Shown: positions 9,409 to 17,352, numbered from the stretch's first letter. The stretch: DNA of 64,000 bases from Gillisia hiemivivida (GCF_007997295.1 NZ_VORY01000001.1:372001-436000); one strand, 5' to 3'. Program-made: numbers and translations. Notes: generated by a model not told the origin, from the sequence alone.

Positions 9409-9798
9409 ATGACAGCACTGGCAAATAAATCTTCTATACTTTCTTCTTACAACAAAATGGATAATGTTCTCTATGAGATTCGTGATGAAAAAGGGATCTC
9501 GAAAAACAGGCGATATGAAGCCTGGAAAGAAGAGGTTTTAAGTGATCTTTTACAAGCGGGTTTTATAAAGGTACAGGAGGATCTTTATACCATTTCTGAA
9601 GAAGGCAGAGAAGTGATCCAACAGGACAGTTTTATGTATTATCATAAAAGGGCTAAATTAAATGATGGTAATAGTGTTGATGCAAAGAAAAAAGAAACAG
9701 GCGTCCTATCCAATAATCTTTGGATGCTTCTAATTAGCGGAAGTTTGCTGGGTATCACTTTGATTTGGTTGTTGATAAATTCTGGTATAGTGTTTTAA
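9409..9798 (+). CDS. Hypothetical protein with winged-helix-like N-terminus and one membrane helix
   Basis: This is a protein of about 129 residues from ATG 9409. An upstream TTG at 9358 is in frame, but its added residues look untranslated, so I prefer the ATG. Residues about 1-75 contain a helix-rich segment and ISKNRRYEAWKEEVLSDLLQ followed by a strand pair (KVQEDLYTISEEGREVI). This is reminiscent of the small winged-helix DNA-binding or restriction-system-like folds where TISEEG precedes the end. A charged linker follows, then a C-terminal membrane helix (about 105-125, NLWMLLISGSLLGITLIWLL). It is probably a tail-anchored inner-membrane protein facing the cytoplasm. I know no function. 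It lies alone between the capsule genes and the Fic gene. Confidence 0.55.
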   Translation: MTALANKSSILSSYNKMDNVLYEIRDEKGISKNRRYEAWKEEVLSDLLQAGFIKVQEDLYTISEEGREVIQQDSFMYYHKRAKLNDGNSVDAKKKETGVLSNNLWMLLISGSLLGITLIWLLINSGIVF

Positions 9799-9917
9799 CC
9801 GTGTCGGTTAATAATTTTTAGAGTAGCTTGTTTGAGTACGGAACAATTATCGGAAATTAACTTTATGTATTTTTTATACCATTACCTCTATTTGCTGTTT
9901 ACAGATGTTGTGACTTT

Positions 9918-10868
9918 TTATAACGAATATTTAGTTTTATTCTTATCTCCATTTTTTTTAAATAATTTAAGTTCTACTCCTTTTTTCAGATCTCGACTTG
10001 CTGTTGCACCAGAGATATCTTTGAAAATCTCCATATAATCCTTTCTAGTAAACTCTCTTTTATTAAGTGACACAAAATATTCAAGTCGGTCTTTTTCAGT
10101 CAATATGCGGCTATTGAAATCTAATAATTCCTCTAAAGATTTATTGATTACTCCAAGCATATATTTGATAAATGCAGTTGAATTTCCTGACTTATCACTT
10201 TCGGATAGCGCTTTATAGTATTTATTGTGGTCTTTGCTTATTAATGTTTCAAAGGGTAAATATTCAAAAACAGGATATTTTTCCATTAATATTAAAGTCT
10301 GCCATAATCTACCCATTCTGCCATTTCCATCTAAAAACGGGTGAATAAATTCCATTTCATAATGAAAGACACAACTTTTTATTAACTCAATTTCTTCAGA
10401 TGATTGTAAATAGTTAAATAAGTCTTTCATCAAAAAGGGGACATTTTCATATGGCGGAGCATAGTGTTCCACTTGTGAACCTTTCATAATACCTACACCT
10501 TGTCTTCTATATTTTCCTGCATCTTCAATTAGATTTTCCATTAAATGTTTATGGCATTCTAAGAATGATTTTTCATTAAATGGTTTATAATTCTTTAAAT
10601 GGTCATAAATCTTAATTGCATTCAAAACTTCCTTAACGTCTTTCTTTGGGCCAATTATTCTCTTATTTTCAATTAACGCAGTAATCTGTTCTTCAGTCAA
10701 TGTGTTACCCTCAATCTTTAAGGAGGAGTGAATTGTCTTTATCCTATTTTCCTTTCTGAGTTTGGGAGAAGGTTTGTTAAGATAGTTTGCATTAATTGCT
10801 CCAACTTTTTCAGAAATTGAAGTTATCAATCTTAAAATGTCAGGAGTTATATCGTAAGGTGGTTTCAT
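9918..10868 (-). CDS. Fic family protein (putative AMP-transferase) with N-terminal inhibitory motif
   Basis: This 316-residue protein has a complete Fic core, HPFLDGNGRMGR at 176-187 (catalytic His176, Gly-rich anion loop and Arg). Known family chemistry is transfer of AMP (sometimes another phosphate-containing group) to protein hydroxyl side chains. Upstream, residues 49-54 (SLKIEG) match the (S/T)xxxE(G/N) inhibitory helix; Glu53 would contact the Fic motif Arg and block ATP, so this is a self-inhibited, class II type Fic. The C-terminus (about 265-316, FTRKDYMEIFKDISGATASR) looks like a winged helix, common in this class, and could bind DNA. The gene is isolated, with no Fic-inhibiting partner beside it. 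It lies in an AT-rich accessory stretch opposite to its neighbours, which suggests acquisition. Confidence 0.9.
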   Translation of the reverse strand: MKPPYDITPDILRLITSISEKVGAINANYLNKPSPKLRKENRIKTIHSSLKIEGNTLTEEQITALIENKRIIGPKKDVKEVLNAIKIYDHLKNYKPFNEKSFLECHKHLMENLIEDAGKYRRQGVGIMKGSQVEHYAPPYENVPFLMKDLFNYLQSSEEIELIKSCVFHYEMEFIHPFLDGNGRMGRLWQTLILMEKYPVFEYLPFETLISKDHNKYYKALSESDKSGNSTAFIKYMLGVINKSLEELLDFNSRILTEKDRLEYFVSLNKREFTRKDYMEIFKDISGATASRDLKKGVELKLFKKNGDKNKTKYSL

Positions 10869-11300
10869 TTGATACTATCATTTGATATTATCAAAGATAA
10901 GATCATTTACTTGTTAGTCGAAGGCTAATCTTAATTTTAATGGGACAACTTTTATTTAGATTATTTCAAAATTATAAAATTTATCGGTACTCCCTTTTCG
11001 GAAATTGTCTGGAGTAAATTTTTTATCTGTTCAGAAATAAAGTTTATAATATGCTAAGCTCTATTAAAAATAAAACAACAAAATTTTTCTTCAAAAATCG
11101 GCAACACTATTTAGCGCTTGGTTTGTTTCTTTGTGAGTAAAGCCTGATATATTATAGTAGTTGTGATTTAGGAATGACAATACAGTTTTTGCAATATCAG
11201 AGAATATTAGATTACGAAAGATTATGTACAAGTCATAATGGGTTTTTTTGATTGTCATATTACAGATGCTGGCTCCGGAATAGTTCTTTTTTTAAACTAC
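10869..11300. other. Gene-free AT-rich spacer
   Basis: This spacer between the divergent Fic and winged-helix regulator genes holds no open frame that I can support and no repeat shared with the rest of the window. Promoters for both genes must lie here. Several TAnnTTTG-like words occur, but none is convincing enough to call. Confidence 0.5.
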
Positions 11301-11391
11301 ATATTCCTTATTGGAATTCAGAATATTTATATATAAATATTTGATATATAGATATTTTAATTATAATATTACATATTCGAATTTAGAATAT
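11301..11391 (+). promoter_or_regulatory. Paired ATATTC...GAATAT palindromes over the regulator start: candidate operator
   Basis: Two inverted repeats share the half-sites ATATTC and GAATAT: box 1 at 11301-11326 (14-base spacer) and box 2 at 11373-11391 (7-base spacer). Box 2 overlaps the ATG at 11390. Between them is a perfect 20-base palindrome (AATATTTATATATAAATATT, 11322-11341). The arrangement suggests autorepression by the winged-helix protein encoded directly downstream. Confidence 0.45.
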
Positions 11392-11914
11392 GAAAGGAAA
11401 TCAGATTACTTTAAATCCATTAGATATTGCAGTTTTGCTTAAAATTGCAAGTGTTAATAATTCATCGTGGCAACAAAAACCACTGGCAGAAGCTTTACAA
11501 CTGAGTCAATCTGAAATTAGCAAATCCGTTGCACGTTCAAAATTTGCGGGATTGCTTGATCCAACTGGTAAAAAAATAATGAAATTAGCTTTTATGGATT
11601 TTCTACAATATGGCATTAGATATGCTTTTCCTCAGCAACCAGGAGCAATCGTTCGTGGAATTCCAACTGCACATTCAGCTAAACCATTAAGTGACATAAT
11701 CAATAGTAGTGAAAATTTTGTATGGCCCTCGGGAAAAGGAAAATTAAAAGGTCAAAGTATTATTCCTCTTTATCCTGCTGTTGTAGATGCAATACAAAAC
11801 GATGAGTCCTTGTATGAAATGCTTGCCTTAGTAGATGCTGTAAGAGTTGGTAAAGCACGAGAAAAAGAATTAGCATTAAAAGAATTAAAGAATAGAATTT
11901 TGAATGGAGAATAA
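11390..11914 (+). CDS. Winged-helix DNA-binding protein (MarR-like), former two-gene unit
   Basis: This 174-residue protein has an N-terminal winged helix-turn-helix (about 8-75): LNPLDIAVLLKI, then QKPLAEALQLSQSEISKSVARSKFAGLLD, with the recognition helix in SQSEISKSVARSK. The rest (YGIRYAFPQQPGAIVRGIPTAHSA and following) is a conserved-looking C-terminal domain that I cannot name. Homologues of this kind often sit directly before a small enzyme gene, and here an ATG overlaps the stop (ATGGAGAATAA). That downstream frame ends after 20 codons, so the partner seems lost. Its own upstream region carries palindromic boxes, suggesting autoregulation. A toxin-antitoxin-like or defence role is possible but unproved. 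Confidence 0.65.
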   Translation: MKGNQITLNPLDIAVLLKIASVNNSSWQQKPLAEALQLSQSEISKSVARSKFAGLLDPTGKKIMKLAFMDFLQYGIRYAFPQQPGAIVRGIPTAHSAKPLSDIINSSENFVWPSGKGKLKGQSIIPLYPAVVDAIQNDESLYEMLALVDAVRVGKAREKELALKELKNRILNGE

Positions 11915-11966
11915 AATTATTAATATTAGTACTGTCGCAAAGCCACTATTAAATGTTAAAACTTAG
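11904..11966 (+). pseudogene. 20-codon stub of a truncated partner gene
   Basis: The ATG at 11904 overlaps the end of the regulator gene in another frame and reads MENKIINISTVAKPLLNVKT before a TAG at 11964. The 4-base style of overlap and the protein-like start suggest the first codons of a second cistron whose body has been deleted. Immediately after it the base composition changes (11970-12065 is less AT-rich), consistent with a junction. Identity of the lost gene is unknown. Confidence 0.4.
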
Positions 11967-12066
11967 TTAAAGGTGTCTAATTCGGTGACACTCCATAATG
12001 AACAGATGGGAAGGCCCATATTTAATGGCATAAGCGAAACTTACAGCACTCCCGCCTCGAGTACTT

Positions 12067-12099
12067 AAAAAGCCCCTTCATATTTTGATGGGGTTTTTT
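12067..12099 (+). terminator. Intrinsic terminator
   Basis: The stem AAAGCCCC / GGGGTTTT with a 12-base AT-rich loop is followed by a T run. It closes the accessory stretch that holds the winged-helix regulator. It probably came with an RNA or protein gene whose remainder is lost, since the 96 bases before it match nothing I recognise. Confidence 0.65.
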
Positions 12100-12220
12100 G
12101 ATTTTATCCAACTTGATTTCTCGGTCATAAGGCTCTAAATTATTTTTTTTTGAAGAGGTAATAACATCTAAATCTAGCATCCTTATTTCAAGAAAGACCT
12201 GTTCATTTATAAAAAAAATC

Positions 12221-12805
12221 TTGATATCCGCTTTTGTTCCAGTAAATAGTTTTTTATTAATTAATTACAGTTTGTTACCGTCATCTGAGACCCGTGATAA
12301 AAAAATTATCAAGCGTAGGAAATTGACGTAAGATGGTTCTCAGCAGATTTATTGTTTTAAGAACTTCTTTTTTGCAGTGTAGTGCTTCCACGGCGTAAAA
12401 TTTTCGAAGCCTTGGAGAAAATTTAGCCGTGGAAGTACGGTTCCAATTATGCGGTAGCATAATTGGAAACACCTACAAAAAAGTGTCCTTTTTTTGGTTC
12501 GTTTTTTTGGACAGGCAAAAAAATGAACAATCTCAAAAATTAAACAAATCATTACCGACTAAAAGGAGTGTTTTCCAAATTCTTGAAATCACCTCAATGA
12601 TAACAAAAAGCGTATTAAAAACTTGCAAAGAATCGGGTGTGTCAATTACCTATAAATCAGCAGCTTATATAATACGTCAATGGTAACTTGTTTCAGCATC
12701 TCAAATATGTGATATAAGACCCTGAAACTCCCGATCGTTCGGGACTGGGTGACGCGACCCTTTCAGATAGGATAATTTGGTCACTGGACTCTAAACGGAT
12801 ATACA
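12221..12805 (-). repeat. Composite MITE-like element, copy II (most of the 12100-12967 gap)
   Basis: This is the inverted version of the 3021-3623 element. The left edge reads GATATCCGCTTTTGTTCCAG and the right edge, on the minus strand, starts TTGTATATCCGTTTAGAGTC. On the minus strand the first 110 bases match the short copy at 51752-51940 (same GTCACCC...TCGGGAGTTTCAGGGTCTTAT palindrome). The match then breaks at GAAACAAGTT, where the hairpin-rich element B is inserted, and resumes at ATGACGGTAACAA. This shows nested insertion. No transposase frame; the 85-codon frame at 12429-12686 runs through the hairpins and is not a gene. Confidence 0.7.
12322..12681 (+). repeat. Hairpin-rich structured element, copy B
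   Basis: It is bounded by ATTGACGTA (12322-12330) and its inverse TACGTCAAT (12673-12681). Stem CTTCCACGGC (12385-12394) pairs perfectly with GCCGTGGAAG (12426-12435), with an inner A/T stem and the loop GAAGCCTTGGA at 12406-12416. A second perfect 12-bp stem, TTCCAATTATGC/GCATAATTGGAA, spans 12441-12468. A third, GTTCGTTTTTTT...AAAAAAATGAAC, lies at 12497-12528. Nearly identical to copy D at 49679-49956. Confidence 0.75.
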
Positions 12806-12967
12806 ATTAGAAAAACTATCATTTAATTATTTTAGATCTTCATAAAACTTCAGAGTATTATAATAATTGCTGGAAAGGCAAATCAGAAAAATTCCCAGTG
12901 CAATACAATCAAGAGAAAACATGTTATATTTTTTAGATAAGAGGAGGAAAACCAAAAGAAATAAAAA

Positions 12968-13723
12968 TTAGATCAAAATGCCAAATCCATGATCAAGAAT
13001 AAGTTTTAGACCTACATAAAACACTAATACCGCCGTAAGAACACCTAAAATCTTTAAGTTGAATTTTTTATTGGAAAGATAAGATCCAAGACTTCCACCA
13101 AGTACAACTGCAATAATAAGTTTAAAAACAAGATCGTAGTCCAAACGAAAAGTTCCCGCTACGTTTAGGCCAACAAGTCCGGCAAGAGAATTAACCAATA
13201 TAAAAACTGAAGCAAGCGAAGCGATAATTCTTGGATCTGCCCATTTTAAAAGGTTTAATATAGGAGACAAAAATATTCCTCCCCCAATTCCAGAGATACC
13301 AGAAAGCAAACCAATACTTCCTCCTAATAACAGCTTCTTAGGATTGGAAAATTCTACAGATTCTATTCTACTTTGAACAAATTTCAGCAGCATAAAAATT
13401 CCTGCCAAGAGCAGAGCACTACCTAACAACAAGAAAAATGCATTTTGCGAAAGCTTTACCAGCGCTCCTAAATATGCCATTGGGATGCTGAGTATAAAAA
13501 AAGGCCAAAGCAGTTTCGGCTTTAAAACTCCATTTTTAATATAAACAATTGTTCCTATTGTAACTACACAGATATTTAAAATCAGAGCTGTAGAACGTAT
13601 CTCATAAAAGTCGGTAATTACCAGACTCAAGATTGCCAGATAACTGGATCCTCCTCCAAAACCAACCGAACTGTAGAATAAAGCGATAAAGAAAAAGATA
13701 AATGGCAAATATTCTATAGGCAT
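12968..13723 (-). CDS. TSUP (TauE/SafE) family membrane permease
   Basis: This 251-residue protein has about eight hydrophobic segments and the TauE/SafE family signature near the N-terminus (SVGFGGGSSYLA) and again mid-protein (GLLSGISGIGGGIFLSP), the two halves of the internal duplication. The family moves anions such as sulfite, sulfoacetate, thiosulfate or other small oxyanions. It is the last gene of the molybdenum-cofactor operon, starting 1 base after moeA ends, so it is co-transcribed with it. Its job may be uptake of a sulfur compound or an oxyanion needed by the pathway, or export of a product; the sequence cannot decide. No modABC molybdate transporter is present in the window, which makes the link worth noting. 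Family call firm, substrate unknown. Confidence 0.85.
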   Translation of the reverse strand: MPIEYLPFIFFFIALFYSSVGFGGGSSYLAILSLVITDFYEIRSTALILNICVVTIGTIVYIKNGVLKPKLLWPFFILSIPMAYLGALVKLSQNAFFLLLGSALLLAGIFMLLKFVQSRIESVEFSNPKKLLLGGSIGLLSGISGIGGGIFLSPILNLLKWADPRIIASLASVFILVNSLAGLVGLNVAGTFRLDYDLVFKLIIAVVLGGSLGSYLSNKKFNLKILGVLTAVLVFYVGLKLILDHGFGILI

Positions 13724-13724
13724 A

Positions 13725-14891
13725 CTATGAGATTAGAAGACATTCTACCTTTTCCCCTTTTTTAAGCGAAGTTTCAGCATCGATAAAAGCCATAGCGTTT
13801 CCATGTGCCATCGATAATATCATGGATGAACCTTGCCCGTCCAGGATCTCGACTATTCCATTATTGATCTTCGCTTTTAGAAAGGAAGGCCTATCGCCTT
13901 TATTCTCAAAATCATGGGAAATAGGGAAAGAATATCGCTCCAATCCGCGTTTTTCTGATCCGCTAAGCTGATAAAGAAAAGGCAATACATACACGTAGAA
14001 ACAGCTTAAGGAAGATGCAGGATTTCCTGGTAAAGCGAATACAAATTGCTCTGATTTTCTTCCGAAATAGAGCGGTTTCCCTGGTTTCTGAAAGACTTTA
14101 TAGAATTGTTCTTCCACGCCATTTTCCTCAAGTGCTTGCTTTACAAAATCATAATCTCCAACTGAAATTCCACCAGAAAGGATCAATACATCTGCAGTTT
14201 CCAGAGAATCTTTGATTCCTGCTTTGATTACTTCAAAATCATCCTCGATCTGCTTCTTATTACCACATTTAAATTCGAATTGCTCACAGGCAGCAGCCAA
14301 AGCATAGCTATTTGATTCATAGATCTGTCCTTCCGCCTTTGGTTTTCCGGGCTCGATCAATTCATTTCCGGTAGTGATTAAATTAATAAGTGGCTTTCTA
14401 AAAACCTCAACTTTCTGGATTCCCAGACTTCCTATCAACCCTATTCCAGCCGGAGTGACCGTATATCCTTTTTCGAAAACAAGTTGTCCTTGGGTTAACT
14501 CTTCTCCTTTCCTACGGATATTCTGCCCTTCCTTCGGAATTTGTTCCAGAGAAAGCTTATTTCCTACTACCCTGGTTTTCTCCTGCATCATTACCGCCGA
14601 AGTTTTTTCTGGAACCTTCGCTCCGGTAAAAATACGCACAGCTTCTCCCTTCTTCAATTGAAACTTCTTTTTATCACCGGCTGCAACTTCGCCTACAATG
14701 GTATATTCCTGAGAAATTCCACATAAAGCATATCCATCCATAGCCGAATTGTCAAAAGAAGGCATGTCGAAAGGAGCATTAAGCTCTTCTGAAATTGAAA
14801 AACCTAAACAGTCACTAAGTTTCCTTGTTTCTGTTTTCAGCTTAACCTTCTGAGCTTTGATAATCTTATGTGCTTCTTCAATTGTTACCAT
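13725..14891 (-). CDS. moeA: Molybdopterin molybdotransferase MoeA
   Basis: This 388-residue protein inserts molybdenum into adenylated molybdopterin. Recognised by the N-terminal MoeA domain (MDGYALCG with PFDMPSFDNSAMDGYA just before), the GEAVRIFTGAKVP segment, and the central MPT-binding domain with TTGNEL, SGGISVGDYDFV and ALPGNPASSLSCF. A C-terminal beta-barrel domain completes the family length (about 390-410 usual). The start codon overlaps the moaA stop as TAATG, and AGGAGG within the last moaA codons is a clear Shine-Dalgarno site, unusual in this AT-rich genome. It works with the MoaB domain encoded three genes away. Cytoplasmic. Confidence 0.95.
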   Translation of the reverse strand: MVTIEEAHKIIKAQKVKLKTETRKLSDCLGFSISEELNAPFDMPSFDNSAMDGYALCGISQEYTIVGEVAAGDKKKFQLKKGEAVRIFTGAKVPEKTSAVMMQEKTRVVGNKLSLEQIPKEGQNIRRKGEELTQGQLVFEKGYTVTPAGIGLIGSLGIQKVEVFRKPLINLITTGNELIEPGKPKAEGQIYESNSYALAAACEQFEFKCGNKKQIEDDFEVIKAGIKDSLETADVLILSGGISVGDYDFVKQALEENGVEEQFYKVFQKPGKPLYFGRKSEQFVFALPGNPASSLSCFYVYVLPFLYQLSGSEKRGLERYSFPISHDFENKGDRPSFLKAKINNGIVEILDGQGSSMILSMAHGNAMAFIDAETSLKKGEKVECLLIS

Positions 14892-15883
14892 TATCCTCCT
14901 ATTGAGATCATAGATCTGTTCTGCTCGTAATGATCGGCATCCATTTTCACATCCATGCCATCACGGGAAAACTTCTTGGTCTTAATCGCGTTAATAATAA
15001 GATCATTCATTTCCTCCCCATTACGCATAGGAGTAAGAAGATCAGTTTCAGAATTTGCAAAAAGACAATTCATCATTTTTCCATCGGCAGTTACTCGAAT
15101 ACGGTTACAATCTGCGCAGAAGGGATTCGTAATAGTGCTTACAATTGCAAAACTTCCTGTGTGACCTTTCACCTTGAAATTCGAGGAAGTGCTGTGCTTT
15201 GGATTCTTTAACTCTTCTATATTTCCAAAACGTTCAGAAACGATATCCAGAATCTCTTGTTTTCCGACACCTTTGCTCCAGTCCCATTTATTGCCTTTAA
15301 AAGGCATGAATTCTATAAATTTCACGGTAAGATTCTTATTCTTGGTCAGTTCAATAAAATCATTGATCTCATTGTCATTCACTCCTTTGATCAAGACAAT
15401 ATTCAACTTCACTTCCATATCCATTTCCAGCGCCATCTCGATATTCTTCAGGATGCGCTCAAAATAATCCCGTTTCGTGATGAAAACCGACTTTGCCTTA
15501 TCCAAAGTGTCCAGACTTAGATTGATTTTTTTCAAACCTATCTTCTGAAATAGATCCAGATATTTATCCAGCATAATTCCATTAGTAGTGATTTTTAGGG
15601 TCACTCCCAGTTTTGCAAGTTCATCTACCAGATAACCAAAGTTCTTTCTCACCAAGGGTTCCCCACCGGTAAGGCGAATAGTATCCACTCCCAGATCACG
15701 AAATGTTGTAGCAAGTGCAATGATCTCTTCAATGGTCATGATATTGGATTTCTCCATCAATTCTATCCCTTCTTCTGGCATGCAGTAGAAACAACGCAGG
15801 TTACAACGATCTGTCAGGGAGATCCTAAGGTACGTATGTGCTCTTCCAAAATTATCTACTATTTTCTTTTTTTCTTCAATCAT
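14891..15883 (-). CDS. moaA: GTP 3',8-cyclase MoaA (radical SAM)
   Basis: This 330-residue radical SAM enzyme catalyses the first committed step of molybdenum cofactor synthesis, converting GTP to 3',8-cyclo-GTP. The N-terminal cluster motif is CNLRCFYC (Cys27, 31, 34). GGEP-type SAM binding (RLTGGEPLVR) follows. The C-terminal second Fe-S cluster ligands are in NPFCADCNRIRV and the later MNCLF. The protein ends in ISIGG, and the C-terminal Gly-Gly is required in known MoaA proteins. The gene overlaps moaCB by 8 bases and moeA by 1, so it sits inside a tightly packed operon. All catalytic parts are present; oxygen-sensitive in known examples. Confidence 0.96.
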   Translation of the reverse strand: MIEEKKKIVDNFGRAHTYLRISLTDRCNLRCFYCMPEEGIELMEKSNIMTIEEIIALATTFRDLGVDTIRLTGGEPLVRKNFGYLVDELAKLGVTLKITTNGIMLDKYLDLFQKIGLKKINLSLDTLDKAKSVFITKRDYFERILKNIEMALEMDMEVKLNIVLIKGVNDNEINDFIELTKNKNLTVKFIEFMPFKGNKWDWSKGVGKQEILDIVSERFGNIEELKNPKHSTSSNFKVKGHTGSFAIVSTITNPFCADCNRIRVTADGKMMNCLFANSETDLLTPMRNGEEMNDLIINAIKTKKFSRDGMDVKMDADHYEQNRSMISIGG

Positions 15884-16772
15884 GTCTTTTTCCTTCTATC
15901 ACTTTAAAAACGTGCAATACGTGCGGAAATATCGCATCCATACATTCTGCAGCTCCTTTGGTAGATCCTGGTAATGCCAAGACTACTTTTCCGACTTTTA
16001 TACCTGCTACAGATCTGGAAAGCATCGCATAAGGCATGCGCTGCTGACCGTAATTTCTCATTTGCTCCTCAACGCCTTTCAGTTTAAGATCCAGCATTGG
16101 TTCTATAGTTTCAGGAGTTATGTCTCGCGGACTAACGCCAGTTCCTCCCGTAAAAATCACAATATCTGCATCTGCAGAATTTAAAGCTAATCTTATGTCT
16201 TCAGGTTCGTCTGGAATAATAATCCGTTCAGCTTTAATTCCCAATTCTGCAAGTTTTGAAACGATGGCCTTGCCTGCTTTATCTTCTCCTTGTCCTTTCG
16301 AAATGCTATCTGAACAAACTACTACTTTAGCAGTCAGTCCTTCAGCATCTATTTTATAAGAAGATTTTCCTCCTTTTTTATTCTGAAGTTTTATCATCCC
16401 TATTTCCACATGTTTATCTATAGGTTTCAGCATATCATACATAGTAAGTGCTACAATACTTGCTCCATGCATGGCTTCCACTTCAACACCAGTCTTATAA
16501 ATGGTCTTCACCTTAACCGAAATCTGGATCTCAAGTCCGTTGATTTCATATTCAATTCCTGTATATTCAATAGGTAGCGGATGGCAATCTGGCAAAAGAT
16601 CCGGAGTTTTCTTTACTCCGAGCAATCCTGCAGCTTTGGCCATTTCAAACACATTCCCTTTCGGAACTCTATTTTCCTGTAATGCCTTTATCGTTTCTTC
16701 ACTGGACGTCCTTACTATCGCAATCGCAGTAGCTTCCCTCAGCGTATTTATTTTATGGGTAATATCAACCAT
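15876..16772 (-). CDS. moaCB: MoaC-MoaB fusion protein
   Basis: This is a 298-residue fusion of two pathway enzymes. Residues 1 to about 150 are MoaC (cyclic pyranopterin monophosphate synthase): KGNVFEMAKAAGLLGVKKT, PDCHPLPI, EAMHGASIVALTMYDMLK and KGGKS are the conserved blocks, including the Lys and Asp residues of the active site. The usual KGDV reads KGNV here. Residues about 155-298 are MoaB/MogA (molybdopterin adenylyltransferase), with FTGGTGVSPRDITPE and LPGSTKGAAECM. MoaC acts in step two and MoaB just before MoeA. The fusion is known in Bacteroidota and some others and probably ensures equal supply. The gene starts 1 base after moaE stops and overlaps moaA. Confidence 0.93.
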   Translation of the reverse strand: MVDITHKINTLREATAIAIVRTSSEETIKALQENRVPKGNVFEMAKAAGLLGVKKTPDLLPDCHPLPIEYTGIEYEINGLEIQISVKVKTIYKTGVEVEAMHGASIVALTMYDMLKPIDKHVEIGMIKLQNKKGGKSSYKIDAEGLTAKVVVCSDSISKGQGEDKAGKAIVSKLAELGIKAERIIIPDEPEDIRLALNSADADIVIFTGGTGVSPRDITPETIEPMLDLKLKGVEEQMRNYGQQRMPYAMLSRSVAGIKVGKVVLALPGSTKGAAECMDAIFPHVLHVFKVIEGKRHD

Positions 16773-17216
16773 CTATTTATTCACTTTCCATTGGTGGGTT
16801 TCATCTTCAAAAATCTCTTTTCCGAAAATGGGTACATTGGCCTTGATCTCTTCCACGAAATAATTACAAGCTTCTATCGCAATCTTTCGGTGTGCCGAAG
16901 AGGTAAATACAAAAAGACATAACTCTCCAGTTTTCACAGGGCCCAGACTATGATAAATATGTGCGCAGGTAATATCGAATTTCGAAAATGCCGCTTCCCT
17001 GATCTCATGAAAAACACTTTCAGCCATTTCTTCGTAAGCCGAATACTCAATAGCGCTTACCGTTTTACCATCGATTTCATCGGCACGAATTTGTCCCAGA
17101 AAGATGCTATGCGCACCAATATTGGTCTTGGACTGATGATTCGCTATAGAATTGGCGATCTTTTCTGGCGGGATGGCGCCTTGAACGAATACTTTCTTAG
17201 GTTTTTTCTTATCCAT
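16773..17216 (-). CDS. moaE: Molybdopterin synthase large subunit MoaE
   Basis: This 147-residue catalytic subunit of molybdopterin synthase adds two dithiolene sulfurs, supplied by MoaD thiocarboxylate, to cyclic pyranopterin monophosphate. Conserved blocks: GAHSIFLGQIRADEIDG, AIEYSAYEEMAE, HIYHSLGPVKTGE, SSAHRKIAIEAC and the C-terminal VPIFGKE, whose Lys is the catalytic residue in E. coli MoaE. Length is standard. It is immediately upstream of moaCB and separated from moeB by a 136-base spacer that contains a palindromic repeat. Cytoplasmic heterotetramer with MoaD encoded by the same operon. Confidence 0.94.
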   Translation of the reverse strand: MDKKKPKKVFVQGAIPPEKIANSIANHQSKTNIGAHSIFLGQIRADEIDGKTVSAIEYSAYEEMAESVFHEIREAAFSKFDITCAHIYHSLGPVKTGELCLFVFTSSAHRKIAIEACNYFVEEIKANVPIFGKEIFEDETHQWKVNK

Positions 17217-17246
17217 TAATTATTCTTTAAACTCTCATTTTCTTAT

Positions 17247-17342
17247 CGTCACCCTGTCCCGACGGATCGGGAGTTTCAGGGTCTATTTTGAATTACTTCT
17301 TTGATTTTCGCTTTAAGATGCTGAACTTGTTTCAGCATGACG
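17247..17342 (-). repeat. GTCACCCTG...CAGCATGAC palindromic repeat inside the moa operon
   Basis: This 96-base unit has an inner hairpin (CCCGACGGATCGGG) flanked by CCCTG/CAGGG and a second one (GATGCTGAACTTGTTTCAGCATGAC). The outer ends GTCA/TGAC are inverted. The same unit occurs at 3489-3571, 51790-51880 and in part elsewhere. It is the only gap in an otherwise overlapping gene string, so it entered between moaE and moeB and could affect transcript stability. Confidence 0.8.
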
Positions 17343-17352
17343 CAAGCAAATT

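Noticed and set aside
11970-12066. tRNA or tmRNA end / attachment site before the terminator
   Set aside because: The segment is less AT-rich and has small hairpins (GTGTC/GACAC, ATGGG/CCCAT), but no cloverleaf, T-arm or CCA-like end can be drawn, and no integrase is present.
12429-12686. 85-codon open frame
   Set aside because: It runs straight through the palindromic stems of hairpin-rich element B, which are conserved as DNA and not as protein in copy D.
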